From contig NZ_CP098732.1 of NCBI RefSeq assembly GCF_023824315.1, forward strand, positions 1,984,001-2,048,000: a stretch of DNA of 64,000 bases. The letters are read 5' to 3'. The number at the start of each line of letters is the position of its first letter. The first letter of the stretch is position 1. Of this stretch, positions 1-8,580 are shown piece by piece. The stretch comes from Acinetobacter tibetensis. GTDB taxonomy: Bacteria > Pseudomonadota > Gammaproteobacteria > Pseudomonadales > Moraxellaceae. Made by a program: the position numbers and the translations under genes. The notes under the pieces are model-generated. The model did no database searches, had not been told where the DNA came from, and saw nothing but the letters and a program-made list of their open reading frames with translations.

Positions 1-1
1 A

Positions 2-811
2 CAAAAACGTGCTTCTGCGGTTGCCAAACTCATGATGGGTTTAAATGTAGCAACGGTTATTGGTGTGCCTTTTGCAACATGGTTGGGACAACATTATGGT
101 TGGCGGTCTGGGTTTGAATTTTCGGCTTCAATTGCATTTTTTACCGTCATTGCGATTTGTTTTTTCCTGCCAAAAATTCAACTCGACCATACAGCTAGTA
201 TTCAAAATGAACTTCGCGGGCTTAAAAATACGCAAATGTGGCTAACTTTAGCTGTCGGCGCTATTGGTTTTGGCGGTCTTTTCTCGGTGTATAGTTACGT
301 TTCACCCATTTTGACTGAATATACACACGCCAATATTGAAATCGTACCGTTTGCACTTGCAAGTATTGGTTTGGGTTTGGTACTTGGTGGTTTAGTTGCA
401 GGGCATTTCGCCGATAGAAACTTGAATAAAGCAATTATTTGGGTCCTCCTTTCAAATGCAGGCTCTTATATTATTTGTGCACTCGCCATTGGAAATCTCT
501 ATACCGCGTTTGCTGCATTATTCTTAGTCAGCTTTAGTATTGCAGGTTTAGGACCATTGCTACAAACCCGTCTCATGGATGTTGCGGGGAATGCTCAAAG
601 TTTGGCAGCTTCTCTCAATCATTCAGCATTTAACATCGCCAATGCTTTTGGTGCTTTCCTAGGTGGTTGGTTAATTAGCCAAAACTTGGGTTGGCTCGCA
701 CCCATTTGGGTTGGCACACTACTCAGTTTTGGTGGTTTAATCATTTTATTTTTTGCTTTTCAGCATGAGAAAAATAATCTAGTCGTTTCAGCATGTCATG
801 AATCTATCTAA
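2..811 (+). CDS. MFS transporter, DHA1/AraJ-like (5' truncated by window edge)
   Basis: The reading frame is already open at the left edge, with QKRASAVAKLM before the first internal methionine, so this is the C-terminal part of a longer protein. It holds about seven hydrophobic segments. The N-terminal stretch GVPFATWLGQHYGWRSGF resembles the end of the first six-helix half of drug:H+ antiporter-1 type permeases (AraJ/sugar-efflux/chloramphenicol-efflux group), and GGLVAGHFADRN is a cytoplasmic-loop motif of the second half. It probably exports small molecules through the inner membrane; the substrate cannot be told. The gene converges on the ion channel gene, with an imperfect hairpin in between. 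Confidence 0.85.
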   Translation, partial: QKRASAVAKLMMGLNVATVIGVPFATWLGQHYGWRSGFEFSASIAFFTVIAICFFLPKIQLDHTASIQNELRGLKNTQMWLTLAVGAIGFGGLFSVYSYVSPILTEYTHANIEIVPFALASIGLGLVLGGLVAGHFADRNLNKAIIWVLLSNAGSYIICALAIGNLYTAFAALFLVSFSIAGLGPLLQTRLMDVAGNAQSLAASLNHSAFNIANAFGAFLGGWLISQNLGWLAPIWVGTLLSFGGLIILFFAFQHEKNNLVVSACHESI

Positions 812-842
812 CACAATGCCTAGACGTGGGCATATGTGAAAT

Positions 843-875
843 AAGCAATGAAAGTGCTTTCTGCTTTCATTGCTT
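843..875. terminator. Hairpin between convergent genes, possible terminator
   Basis: Twelve-base arms (843-854 and 864-875, AAGCAATGAAAG and its complement) pair perfectly around a 9-base loop between the convergent MFS and channel genes. No long T run follows on either side, so termination is plausible but weakly supported. Confidence 0.45.
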
Positions 876-907
876 TACCCATCGCTTAACTCTCAATTCT
901 TTAAATA

Positions 908-1891
908 TTATTCAGGTAACTTCTTACCACAATGTGGACAATAGGCATATTGTTCACGTTCCTGTTTTAAAGATTCCTCTTTTTGCTCTCGAATCAATTG
1001 CAAAATAATATCTTGGGTCTGCTCCTGAGTAAGTCCTACTTCTTTACGTATTTCCTCAATCTTTTCTTTTTCTAGAATAAAATCAATATCACTGTTTTGA
1101 ATCAATTCTCGAAATCTAAGTTCCAATTCTTGTTTTCGTAATTCAAGCTCATTTGCCAAACCATTGGCTAAAATACCTGCGGGCAAAGCTGCCAATCCGA
1201 CACCTAAAATGGTAATCAGTGCCCCTAAAAAACGTCCAAGCGGCGTTACAGGTGTTACATCACCATAACCCACCGTGGTTAAGGTCACGACCGCCCACCA
1301 CATCGATGCTGGTATTGAACTAAAGACATCGGGTTGTACCCGACTTTCGATCAAATATACACCTGCCGCAGCCATAATAATCATAATCACCAAGATAAAA
1401 ATGACGGCTTGGAATGAACCTTTTTCGCGTTCAATGACACGTAATAAAATTTGCAATGAAACAAAATATCGAGTCAGTTTTAATAAGCGGAGTAAGCGTA
1501 CAATTCGAAGGAAACGTAGGTCGAAATGAACAAAGAAATTGAGATAAGCAGGTAAAATAGCCAGTAAATCGATAATCGCCCCGCCACTTTTAACCCAATG
1601 TAAACGATTTTTCCAAGCCGATTCAAAACTGTCTGACTCTGCAACTGACCAAAAACGTAAAATGTATTCTACGGTAAAAATAAAAATTGAAAAAAGTTCA
1701 AAATAATAAAAAAAAGTTTCGTAACGTACATAATATTGGTGTACTGACTCAAGTAATACCGCAGCAGCATTACTCATAATGAGTCCTATCAGAAAATAAT
1801 TAAGCCCACGACTTAAGCGGGTTTCATAATCTTCATTGTGCAAATTGTTATAGACAAACTTGCGTAGCGTATACCATGCCGTAAATTTCAT
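908..1891 (-). CDS. Voltage-gated-type ion channel (potassium channel family)
   Basis: Six-transmembrane channel of 327 aa in the inner membrane. The N-terminal two thirds contains S1-S6. An S4-like voltage-sensor segment (RFLRIVRLLRLLKLTRYF, about residues 125-145) carries regularly spaced arginines, and the pore loop has the potassium selectivity filter TTVGYGD (about residue 208). After S6 comes a cytoplasmic charged helix rich in E, K and Q (about residues 245-310), likely a coiled coil for tetramer assembly. The protein ends in CPHCGKKLPE, a single zinc-knuckle-like CxxC. By family it mediates potassium flux; physiological role and gating are unknown. The gene stands alone, convergent with the MFS gene. 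Confidence 0.9.
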   Translation of the reverse strand: MKFTAWYTLRKFVYNNLHNEDYETRLSRGLNYFLIGLIMSNAAAVLLESVHQYYVRYETFFYYFELFSIFIFTVEYILRFWSVAESDSFESAWKNRLHWVKSGGAIIDLLAILPAYLNFFVHFDLRFLRIVRLLRLLKLTRYFVSLQILLRVIEREKGSFQAVIFILVIMIIMAAAGVYLIESRVQPDVFSSIPASMWWAVVTLTTVGYGDVTPVTPLGRFLGALITILGVGLAALPAGILANGLANELELRKQELELRFRELIQNSDIDFILEKEKIEEIRKEVGLTQEQTQDIILQLIREQKEESLKQEREQYAYCPHCGKKLPE

Positions 1892-1994
1892 TGCTGTTCT
1901 AAGTTATTCTTATCGCTTATAAATCAGTGTATATGAACTTTAATTTAAAGTAAGCAAGAATTACCCCTGCCTACTCCTTTTCCGGATTTAAGTT

Positions 1995-3710
1995 TTATTC
2001 AATATAAAGTAACGCTAAACGCACTTGGTCATAGCCCATACGTGGATTGGTTGCTTCCACAATTGGGCGTAATTTAATGGCACCATCATCTGCAAAATGA
2101 TCTGGGCTTTGGCGTTTTTGCAAACGTTTATAAATCTTACGGACTTCCTCTACAATCTCTTCCCCTGGATGCGCAACAGAAATATCTAAGCCTTGTTCTT
2201 TATGCAACCGTCCCAAATGATTAATAATGGTGGCAGGCGTGAGTCCACGTTCCGTTGCAATATCTTCAATCTCATAGCCAGATTCGAATAGTTCACGAGT
2301 TTCATCTAAAGTTGCCGAAGCATAGTTTTGTTTACCTGCATTTCGAGCAATTTTTTTCTCATTCCGCTCAATTTCAACGTCATTCAGCGTTCCGCCACAG
2401 TGGCGAATAAAAGCTTTATGTTGCACGGTTAAATCGGTTTCAGCAAAATTTGTTTCAGCTTCGGCAGATAGCTCCTGAAAACGGCGATCTGCTTTAATCG
2501 CAAGACTATCTAATTCTAAGGCTTGCATATTAAAACCCAGCAGTTTTAGACCATTTAATGATTTTAACCTTGATAATGCGACATAACCTTGTCCTTTTTC
2601 AAAGGTATGACTTAAGTTTATTTCTGCCGCCGCCAAGGTCATACCTTGGGATTTATGAATGGTGATTGCCCATGCCAGACGCAGTGGAATTTGCTGCAAA
2701 CTGGCAATACTCTTCCCCGCTTCGTTATCCACTGACCATGTTTCTGGCTCAACCAATAAGACTGAACCATCAGTGAGTTTCACTTTTGGCAAAATGCCAT
2801 GATCATCATCTTCTTCAAAACCAATGACTTCTCCTAAACTGCCATTGATATAACCCATGTCAAAGTTATTTTTTACAAACATCACTTTGGCATTTTTCTT
2901 CAATGTTAATGCTTCAGGCGCACGTACAGAGGATTTCAAGGTTTCAATTAATTTATCATTACCATCACAGACTGCCATAAATTCATGACCTTTCTGCTCA
3001 ATGGCATTTAAATGTTGAAAATTAATCGAATCAACGTCCATATTATGGGTGTATAAACGTGTGAAAGTCTCACCAATATCTTGTGAACGCGTTTGTTCTA
3101 ATACACGTATATGTTCCGAAGTAATACTCTGACTACGAATTGCATTCAAAATATCATTAAGATAATCATTACCTTGACGATGCTGCTCGGTCAGATAGCA
3201 AACACGGAACTTGGCTTCAACCCACGCCTCAGACATAAAGCAGAATTTATCCCGATTTAGCTCTTCTTTTTTCCCAACGGGTGGCAACTGAAAAAAGTCA
3301 CCTGCAACAATCACCTGAATGCCACCAAAAGCGTCCTCACTTTCTTTGAAGTATTTTAAAACTTGATTGACCAAATTCAGTTGTTTTGCGTGCAACATCG
3401 AAATTTCATCAATAATTAATACCTGTGCATTTTCTAAATGTTCTTTGAGGTATTTGCGCTCTTTCATACGCTTAAGATCATCATCACTTAAGCTATCTTT
3501 AATACCGATACCTGCCCAAGTATGAATGGTCATGCCATTCATATGCGTTGCAGCAATACCTGTAGAAGCCGTAATCGCAACAGGTACCTTACGCGCTTTC
3601 AAATAATTGATGTACTGATTTAAAGTATAAGTTTTTCCTGCACCAGCCGAACCTGTAAGGAAGACATTTTCGCCAGCTTTGAGGAGCTTAAGTGCAGTTT
3701 CTTGTTTCAT
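1995..3710 (-). CDS. PIF1-like superfamily 1 helicase / AAA family ATPase
   Basis: Protein of 571 aa from the ATG at 3710; an in-frame TTG five codons upstream is less likely. Walker A is GSAGAGKT (about residue 20), Walker B LIIDEISML, motif III GDFFQLPPVG, and the late motif TIHKSQGMTL, the signature set of PIF1/RecD-like 5'-3' DNA helicases. The last about 130 residues form a separate part with a helix-turn-helix (ETRELFESGYEIEDIATERG) like the helicase-associated HTH domain of bacterial PIF1-like proteins. It likely unwinds DNA or DNA-RNA structures; its chromosomal role is not established. PcfJ-protein gene lies 178 bp upstream on the same strand. Confidence 0.9.
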   Translation of the reverse strand: MKQETALKLLKAGENVFLTGSAGAGKTYTLNQYINYLKARKVPVAITASTGIAATHMNGMTIHTWAGIGIKDSLSDDDLKRMKERKYLKEHLENAQVLIIDEISMLHAKQLNLVNQVLKYFKESEDAFGGIQVIVAGDFFQLPPVGKKEELNRDKFCFMSEAWVEAKFRVCYLTEQHRQGNDYLNDILNAIRSQSITSEHIRVLEQTRSQDIGETFTRLYTHNMDVDSINFQHLNAIEQKGHEFMAVCDGNDKLIETLKSSVRAPEALTLKKNAKVMFVKNNFDMGYINGSLGEVIGFEEDDDHGILPKVKLTDGSVLLVEPETWSVDNEAGKSIASLQQIPLRLAWAITIHKSQGMTLAAAEINLSHTFEKGQGYVALSRLKSLNGLKLLGFNMQALELDSLAIKADRRFQELSAEAETNFAETDLTVQHKAFIRHCGGTLNDVEIERNEKKIARNAGKQNYASATLDETRELFESGYEIEDIATERGLTPATIINHLGRLHKEQGLDISVAHPGEEIVEEVRKIYKRLQKRQSPDHFADDGAIKLRPIVEATNPRMGYDQVRLALLYIE

Positions 3711-3887
3711 ATGACCGATAACCAATAAATAACGGCTATAGCCTAACGAGTTTTGCGTTAAAAGTTAAGTCTGAGAAGAAACACACTCGTTTTTTCGTAC
3801 ATCAAATGATTAAATAACAAAAGCTTATCAATGAATTAAAAAAAAGAACCAAAATAGTTTTTGTTAATTGGTTAAATCATATGAAGT

Positions 3888-5897
3888 CTATTTCTGTGAT
3901 GGTGAAAAATGTTCGTTAAACCATTGAATAAATTGTTCCGCAATCGTCACCAACAATTGCTCCGCTTTTTGATTATTTGGATATTCTAATTGATCAAATA
4001 GCAATTTCCCTGCCTGAATATGGCAACCCAGCGTTAAAGACTGCGCGTAATGTGGCGAAGACATATGAAAAGCGACATATTCTCCCTGCATAATTCGTTC
4101 CGCATAACTCATCGCCAAGCAATGATGAAATACATTCGATTCTTCAATAATACGTTCAATTTGATGCAATTCCTCAAAACTCCAACCTGAATATTGCAAA
4201 ATGGTTTGAGGGGATACCGCATTCCATGTATTCACAGCAAAATTCTGTTTTAAACGCGCTAAAATTTCATCTTTATGTAACTGCCGATGCCACTCTACAG
4301 CGTGGTGAAACAGACCTAGCCATGTACTATTTTTGGCAATTTCACGGTTTTCATTAAAACAATAAATCAAATAATCTCGAACATAGGCATCAAATACAGA
4401 CACTCTCAAATTCTGATATCTTAAATAAAATAAAGCCCTAAACTCATTCACAGGGACATGATGCCGACGTAAGGTACGATAAAACCCCCGATTTTGGTGC
4501 GTACTTGGATGCACATAATTCAATAACTCATGGGGTAAATCTTGCACAATATGATGTAAATGCAACATATATGCCTGCATGACGCGGCTAATTTTCTTAT
4601 AGACCTGCTTCACTATGGTTTCATTCTTATTGGCAACATTACGCAGTAAATTCATCCATTCATCCAAATATAAAATAGATGGACTGATGGCAATGCGCTG
4701 ATCCTCAACCGTTTGCTGTTGTCCTTTCAGCACCACGCTTTGATTGTTTTGGTGCTCGAACCATTGTTCTGTGGTCGCATGAATATCACAACTTTGAATG
4801 AACATCCGCGCACAGGTATGTTGAAAATATTGCAGTGTTAATAAAATGATACAAGGATGAATTTGACTGGTATCGACAAAACTTAAAGCGGTAACGGCGA
4901 TGCGCACATGACTGTGCTGGATGTGTGCACTTAACCAGTCAAGCACCATTGCATCTTGCTTAAACAACCAATTGACCGTTCTGGAATAATCAAAGATAGG
5001 TAAACGCGCGACTTTCTTTTGCCAGATCTGCGCATTGGGTTGCAAAAAATTCTGTTTGGCCAATAAATCATCTTTATGCCACAACTCCCGATTCATCAAG
5101 CGTACAAAGGACAAAACATGACTTTGCTGTAAGGCATAAGGTTGCAGTAATGCAAAATCCATTTGATGATCAAGCAGTTCATCTAAATTAAATTTTTGTT
5201 CAAACGTTAAAGTCGCTATCCGATACAGTGCAGAAGGTAAAAACTGCGCTGCACTGTGACAAAGCTCATCATAACAATCCATTAAGCCCTGCAACGGTAA
5301 AAAGTCTTCCCCATTCACAATGTGTAAAGCACAAAGCTGACTAAAATGTTGTTGTAATGCAGGATCCAAATCGGTTCCTATTTGTTTAGACTGGGCAAAA
5401 CAAGCGTATTTCGCCATTCCGAGTACCATTAAACGCCGATCTAACAACTCAGCTTGAGCCATGCTCATTTGGTTTAAACATGCAATGACACGCGTAGGTC
5501 CATCCACCCACTGATAAATTTGTTTCGCAATAAGTTCACGTAATTGCTGTGCTTTATTTTTAAGAAATAATGAGTGTTGTTCATTCAATTGATCAGTCAA
5601 AAAACCGACATCATTCAAAAAGAAATCTTCAAGTAATTCAGCATGTTGATCTTGATCATTAAAATTGTATTGAATAAATGGGGTATGTTGGTTGTGGACT
5701 AATGCAAAAGAAATATGAAACATCTCGTTCATAATAAAAATGGTCTGCTTTTCTTGATCAATCCGAAACATATTTTCTGCATTCAGATTGCCCAAGATTT
5801 TCCACTGTTGATGCTGCATGGCAGTCAAATCTGGAGAAAATCCCAGAATCAATTGAGCAATTTGACGATGTTGCGGTATTAAACGCTCTTGTTCCAT
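3888..5897 (-). CDS. PcfJ domain-containing protein, function unknown
   Basis: Protein of 669 aa with no signal peptide and no convincing membrane segment. It is rich in His, Gln and Leu, mostly helical in appearance. The C-terminal 130 residues (WSFEELHQIERIIEES, HHCLAMSYAERIMQGEYVAF, then TLGCHIQAGKLLFDQLEYPN) match the pattern of the PcfJ-like domain, named after a plasmid conjugation protein of Enterococcus, where the H-C pair precedes a beta-rich segment. The upstream 500 residues are not recognised. The start ATG follows a GAGGGG ribosome site. No conjugation genes are nearby, so the plasmid-derived name should not be read as function. Confidence 0.75.
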   Translation of the reverse strand: MEQERLIPQHRQIAQLILGFSPDLTAMQHQQWKILGNLNAENMFRIDQEKQTIFIMNEMFHISFALVHNQHTPFIQYNFNDQDQHAELLEDFFLNDVGFLTDQLNEQHSLFLKNKAQQLRELIAKQIYQWVDGPTRVIACLNQMSMAQAELLDRRLMVLGMAKYACFAQSKQIGTDLDPALQQHFSQLCALHIVNGEDFLPLQGLMDCYDELCHSAAQFLPSALYRIATLTFEQKFNLDELLDHQMDFALLQPYALQQSHVLSFVRLMNRELWHKDDLLAKQNFLQPNAQIWQKKVARLPIFDYSRTVNWLFKQDAMVLDWLSAHIQHSHVRIAVTALSFVDTSQIHPCIILLTLQYFQHTCARMFIQSCDIHATTEQWFEHQNNQSVVLKGQQQTVEDQRIAISPSILYLDEWMNLLRNVANKNETIVKQVYKKISRVMQAYMLHLHHIVQDLPHELLNYVHPSTHQNRGFYRTLRRHHVPVNEFRALFYLRYQNLRVSVFDAYVRDYLIYCFNENREIAKNSTWLGLFHHAVEWHRQLHKDEILARLKQNFAVNTWNAVSPQTILQYSGWSFEELHQIERIIEESNVFHHCLAMSYAERIMQGEYVAFHMSSPHYAQSLTLGCHIQAGKLLFDQLEYPNNQKAEQLLVTIAEQFIQWFNEHFSPSQK

Positions 5898-6080
5898 ACA
5901 CGCCCCTCATTCTACTTTTGTATAATGCCTCTTTCTATTGTAATCAAATTTTCAAAAAATTCACCCCAAGATAGAATTCATATTTTTATATTAATTTTCA
6001 GTTATATATAAGAATAAATTTTCTCATTCAATTTATATTTCATATCTAACTACCCATATTGTTTTTTGTAAAACATTTGA

Positions 6081-6099
6081 TGGTAGGTGTTTGGTAGGT
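6081..6099 (+). promoter_or_regulatory. Direct repeat TGGTAGGT, one-turn spacing, upstream of the alcohol dehydrogenase
   Basis: TGGTAGGT occurs at 6081-6088 and 6092-6099, spaced exactly 11 bp, about one helical turn, which suits tandem half-sites of an activator. The core GGTWGG recurs with the same spacing upstream of the aldehyde dehydrogenase (on the other strand at 9859-9877). Proposed as a regulator-binding site by inference only. Confidence 0.35.
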
Positions 6100-6134
6100 A
6101 GGTTTAAAACTGTCTTCGTTAAATACTCAAGCCA

Positions 6135-6149
6135 CGGTGAGGGTCACCG
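6135..6149 (+). promoter_or_regulatory. Short perfect hairpin in the alcohol dehydrogenase leader
   Basis: CGGTGA and TCACCG pair perfectly around a GGG loop, 35 bp before the start codon. It could be an operator or an mRNA leader hairpin; no test in the sequence separates these. Confidence 0.3.
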
Positions 6150-6183
6150 CTTAGAACATAACAATGGTAGAAGGAATCGCACC

Positions 6184-7395
6184 ATGGCTTTTAAAAATAT
6201 TGCAGATCAAACAAACGGTTTTTACATTCCATGTGTTTCACTCTTTGGTCCAGGCTGTGCTAAAGAAATTGGAACCAAAGCACAAAATTTAGGTGCTAAA
6301 AAAGCACTGATTGTTACCGATGCAGGTTTATTTAAATTTGGTGTAGCAGACACTATTGCGAGCTATCTCAAAGATGCGGGTGTCGACAGTCACATCTTCC
6401 CGGGTGCAGAACCAAACCCAACAGATATTAATGTCCATAACGGCGTACAAGCATATAACGACCATGCATGTGACTTTATTGTTTCATTGGGTGGTGGCTC
6501 CTCACATGACTGCGCAAAAGGCGTTGGTCTGGTAACAGCAGGTGGCGGTCATATTCGTGATTATGAAGGCATTGATAAAAGCTCTGTCCCAATGACGCCT
6601 CTGATTGCAGTAAATACAACTGCTGGTACAGCATCTGAAATGACGCGCTTCTGTATTATTACCAATACAGACACGCATGTAAAAATGGCAATTGTCGATT
6701 GGCGCTGTACTCCACTGATTGCAATTGATGACCCTAAACTCATGATTGCAAAACCAGCTAGCTTAACCGCTGCTACAGGTATGGATGCATTGACCCATGC
6801 TGTAGAAGCCTATGTTTCTACTGCTGCAAATCCAATTACCGATGCATGTGCTGAAAAAGCCATTTCAATGATCAGTGAATGGTTACGCCCAGCGGTTGCG
6901 AATGGTGAAAACCTTGAAGCTCGTGATGCGATGAGTTATGCACAGTACCTTGCAGGTATGGCATTCAACAACGCCTCTTTAGGTTATGTGCATGCTATGG
7001 CACACCAATTAGGTGGTTTCTACAACCTGCCACATGGTGTATGTAATGCAGTATTACTACCACATGTTTGCGAATTTAACTTAATTGCATGCCCTGACCG
7101 TTATGCACGTATTGCAGAACTTATGGGCGTTAACACCACTGGATTTACCGTGACTGAAGCTGCCTATGCTGCGATTGATGCAATCCGTGAGTTGTCATCT
7201 TCTATCGGTATTCCATCAAGCCTAGCTGAACTCGGTGTGAAAGAGCAAGATTTAGGCATTATGTCTGAAAATGCTCAAAAAGATGCTTGTATGTTAACTA
7301 ACCCACGTAAAGCTACTCATGCTCAAGTGGTTGATATTTTCAAAGCAGCATTAAAAAGTGGTGCTGAAGTTGTAGATTTTAAAGCAGCGGTGTAA
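6184..7395 (+). CDS. Iron-containing alcohol dehydrogenase
   Basis: NAD-dependent group III alcohol dehydrogenase of 403 aa, oxidising primary alcohols to aldehydes in the cytoplasm. The start is the ATG at 6184 behind AGAAGGA; an upstream in-frame extension from 6091 lacks homology-like sequence. The N-terminal Rossmann-like domain has the GGGS loop (VSLGGGSSHDCAKG). The helical domain carries the metal-ligand region GMDALTHAVEAYVS and HAMAHQLGGFYNLPHG with the conserved histidines of the family. It sits in a module with an aldehyde dehydrogenase and its likely regulator, so sequential oxidation of a short alcohol such as ethanol is probable; the exact substrate is not visible. Confidence 0.93.
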   Translation: MAFKNIADQTNGFYIPCVSLFGPGCAKEIGTKAQNLGAKKALIVTDAGLFKFGVADTIASYLKDAGVDSHIFPGAEPNPTDINVHNGVQAYNDHACDFIVSLGGGSSHDCAKGVGLVTAGGGHIRDYEGIDKSSVPMTPLIAVNTTAGTASEMTRFCIITNTDTHVKMAIVDWRCTPLIAIDDPKLMIAKPASLTAATGMDALTHAVEAYVSTAANPITDACAEKAISMISEWLRPAVANGENLEARDAMSYAQYLAGMAFNNASLGYVHAMAHQLGGFYNLPHGVCNAVLLPHVCEFNLIACPDRYARIAELMGVNTTGFTVTEAAYAAIDAIRELSSSIGIPSSLAELGVKEQDLGIMSENAQKDACMLTNPRKATHAQVVDIFKAALKSGAEVVDFKAAV

Positions 7396-7425
7396 GTCTC
7401 TCCAATCTCTTACTTTTTGCTTTTG

Positions 7426-7531
7426 GCAACCCAGTTCTGTTTGAATCGGGCATGGAATGTAACCAATGTTGACTAACCATTGGTTGCATTCTAGATTCTC
7501 AACAGAAGAAGGCACTGGGTTGCATTTTTTT
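7426..7531 (+). terminator. 98-nt nearly continuous hairpin followed by a T run
   Basis: Outer arms GCAACCCAGT (7426-7435) and its complement (7514-7523) pair 10/10. The next arms are 7436-7442 with 7501-7507 (7/7) and 7443-7447 with 7494-7498 (5/5). The tip helix 7456-7468 with 7478-7490 is 13 bp with one G-U. A run of seven T follows. It likely ends the alcohol dehydrogenase transcript, but is much longer than a usual terminator. Confidence 0.7.
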
Positions 7532-7598
7532 ATTTTACAATCAATTCAATTTGACAAATGTTCCGACATCATCAAGGATTAAACCATAATAAATCTTG

Positions 7599-8579
7599 AT
7601 GAGTATAAAAATGACATCGCTCAAAATTCCTACCACCTATCAAGCCGATGTTCTAGGGCCAGATTATCAACAGCTTGTGCTTGAATTCCCCGATGATTAT
7701 GAAGGCAAAGTCGTTGCGACTTTAGTCCGCAAAAAAAATACTCAAGCCACCACCAAAGCAATTTTGTACATTCATGGTTTTATTGATTATTTCTTTCAAA
7801 CCGAAATGGCAGATCAGTTCAATCAGCAGGGTTTTGATTTTTACGCACTGGATTTACGCAAATATGGACGTTCCCGTTTAGGGCATCAACAACTCTATAA
7901 TGTACGTGATTTAAGTGAATATGATGCAGAAATTAATAAAGCGTTAGAAATTATTCAAGCTGAAGGTCATGATGCTGTGTTGTTAAGCGGGCACTCAACA
8001 GGTGGACTCATTTGTACCCTATTTGCAGCCCATCACCCGCAGCATTCATTGATTAAGGGGCTATGGGCAAACAGTCCTTTTTATGATTTCAACATGAACG
8101 AGTTTGAAAAAAATAAAGCGTTACCGCAACTCAGCAAACTAGGTCGATTGCTTCCGAATCTCACTATTCCAAGCGGTTTGAATAAATGGTACGTCCCTAG
8201 CCTACATTGTCACTATCACGGTGAATGGAATTTTAACCTTGAGTGGAAACAACCAAGCTACAAGATGGTAAAACTCAGCTTTGTGCGAGCCATCTATGAA
8301 GCTCAAAAAGAGATTCACGCAGGCGTAACACTCACTATTCCCACTATAGTTATGCATTCACATCAAACCACGAACCCGAAAAAATGGGGGATTGAAGCTC
8401 AGACCAGTGACGTGATTTTAAATGTTAATGATATTCAAAAATACGCCGAGAAAATGATTGGGGATATCAGCATTCAAACCATTGAAAATGGTTTGCACGA
8501 TTTGGTTTTATCCGCACCTAAAGTTCGTGAACAGGTTTATCAGCACTTATTTGCTTGGATAAAAGAGAAAGGTATCTGA
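7599..8579 (+). CDS. Alpha/beta hydrolase (monoacylglycerol lipase-like)
   Basis: Cytoplasmic serine hydrolase of about 326 aa. The nucleophile elbow is GHSTGG (about residue 133), preceded by the oxyanion region YIHGFIDYF; the catalytic His is probably in ENGLHDLV near the C-terminus and the Asp/Glu before it is less clear. The pattern fits lysophospholipase/monoglyceride-lipase-type carboxylester hydrolases. ATG at 7599 or 7611 could be the start; AAGGA at 7574 favours neither strongly. The gene converges on the GAF-regulator gene with a single base between the two stop codons. Confidence 0.85.
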   Translation: MSIKMTSLKIPTTYQADVLGPDYQQLVLEFPDDYEGKVVATLVRKKNTQATTKAILYIHGFIDYFFQTEMADQFNQQGFDFYALDLRKYGRSRLGHQQLYNVRDLSEYDAEINKALEIIQAEGHDAVLLSGHSTGGLICTLFAAHHPQHSLIKGLWANSPFYDFNMNEFEKNKALPQLSKLGRLLPNLTIPSGLNKWYVPSLHCHYHGEWNFNLEWKQPSYKMVKLSFVRAIYEAQKEIHAGVTLTIPTIVMHSHQTTNPKKWGIEAQTSDVILNVNDIQKYAEKMIGDISIQTIENGLHDLVLSAPKVREQVYQHLFAWIKEKGI

Positions 8580-8580
8580 A

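Noticed and set aside
1995..5897. Defence island formed by the PIF1-like helicase and the PcfJ protein
   Set aside because: No nuclease, toxin, restriction or sensor genes nearby; genes are spaced and look like chromosomal singletons.
6091..6183. In-frame N-terminal extension of the alcohol dehydrogenase
   Set aside because: Sequence before ATG 6184 includes repeats and a hairpin, and the ribosome site sits right before 6184.
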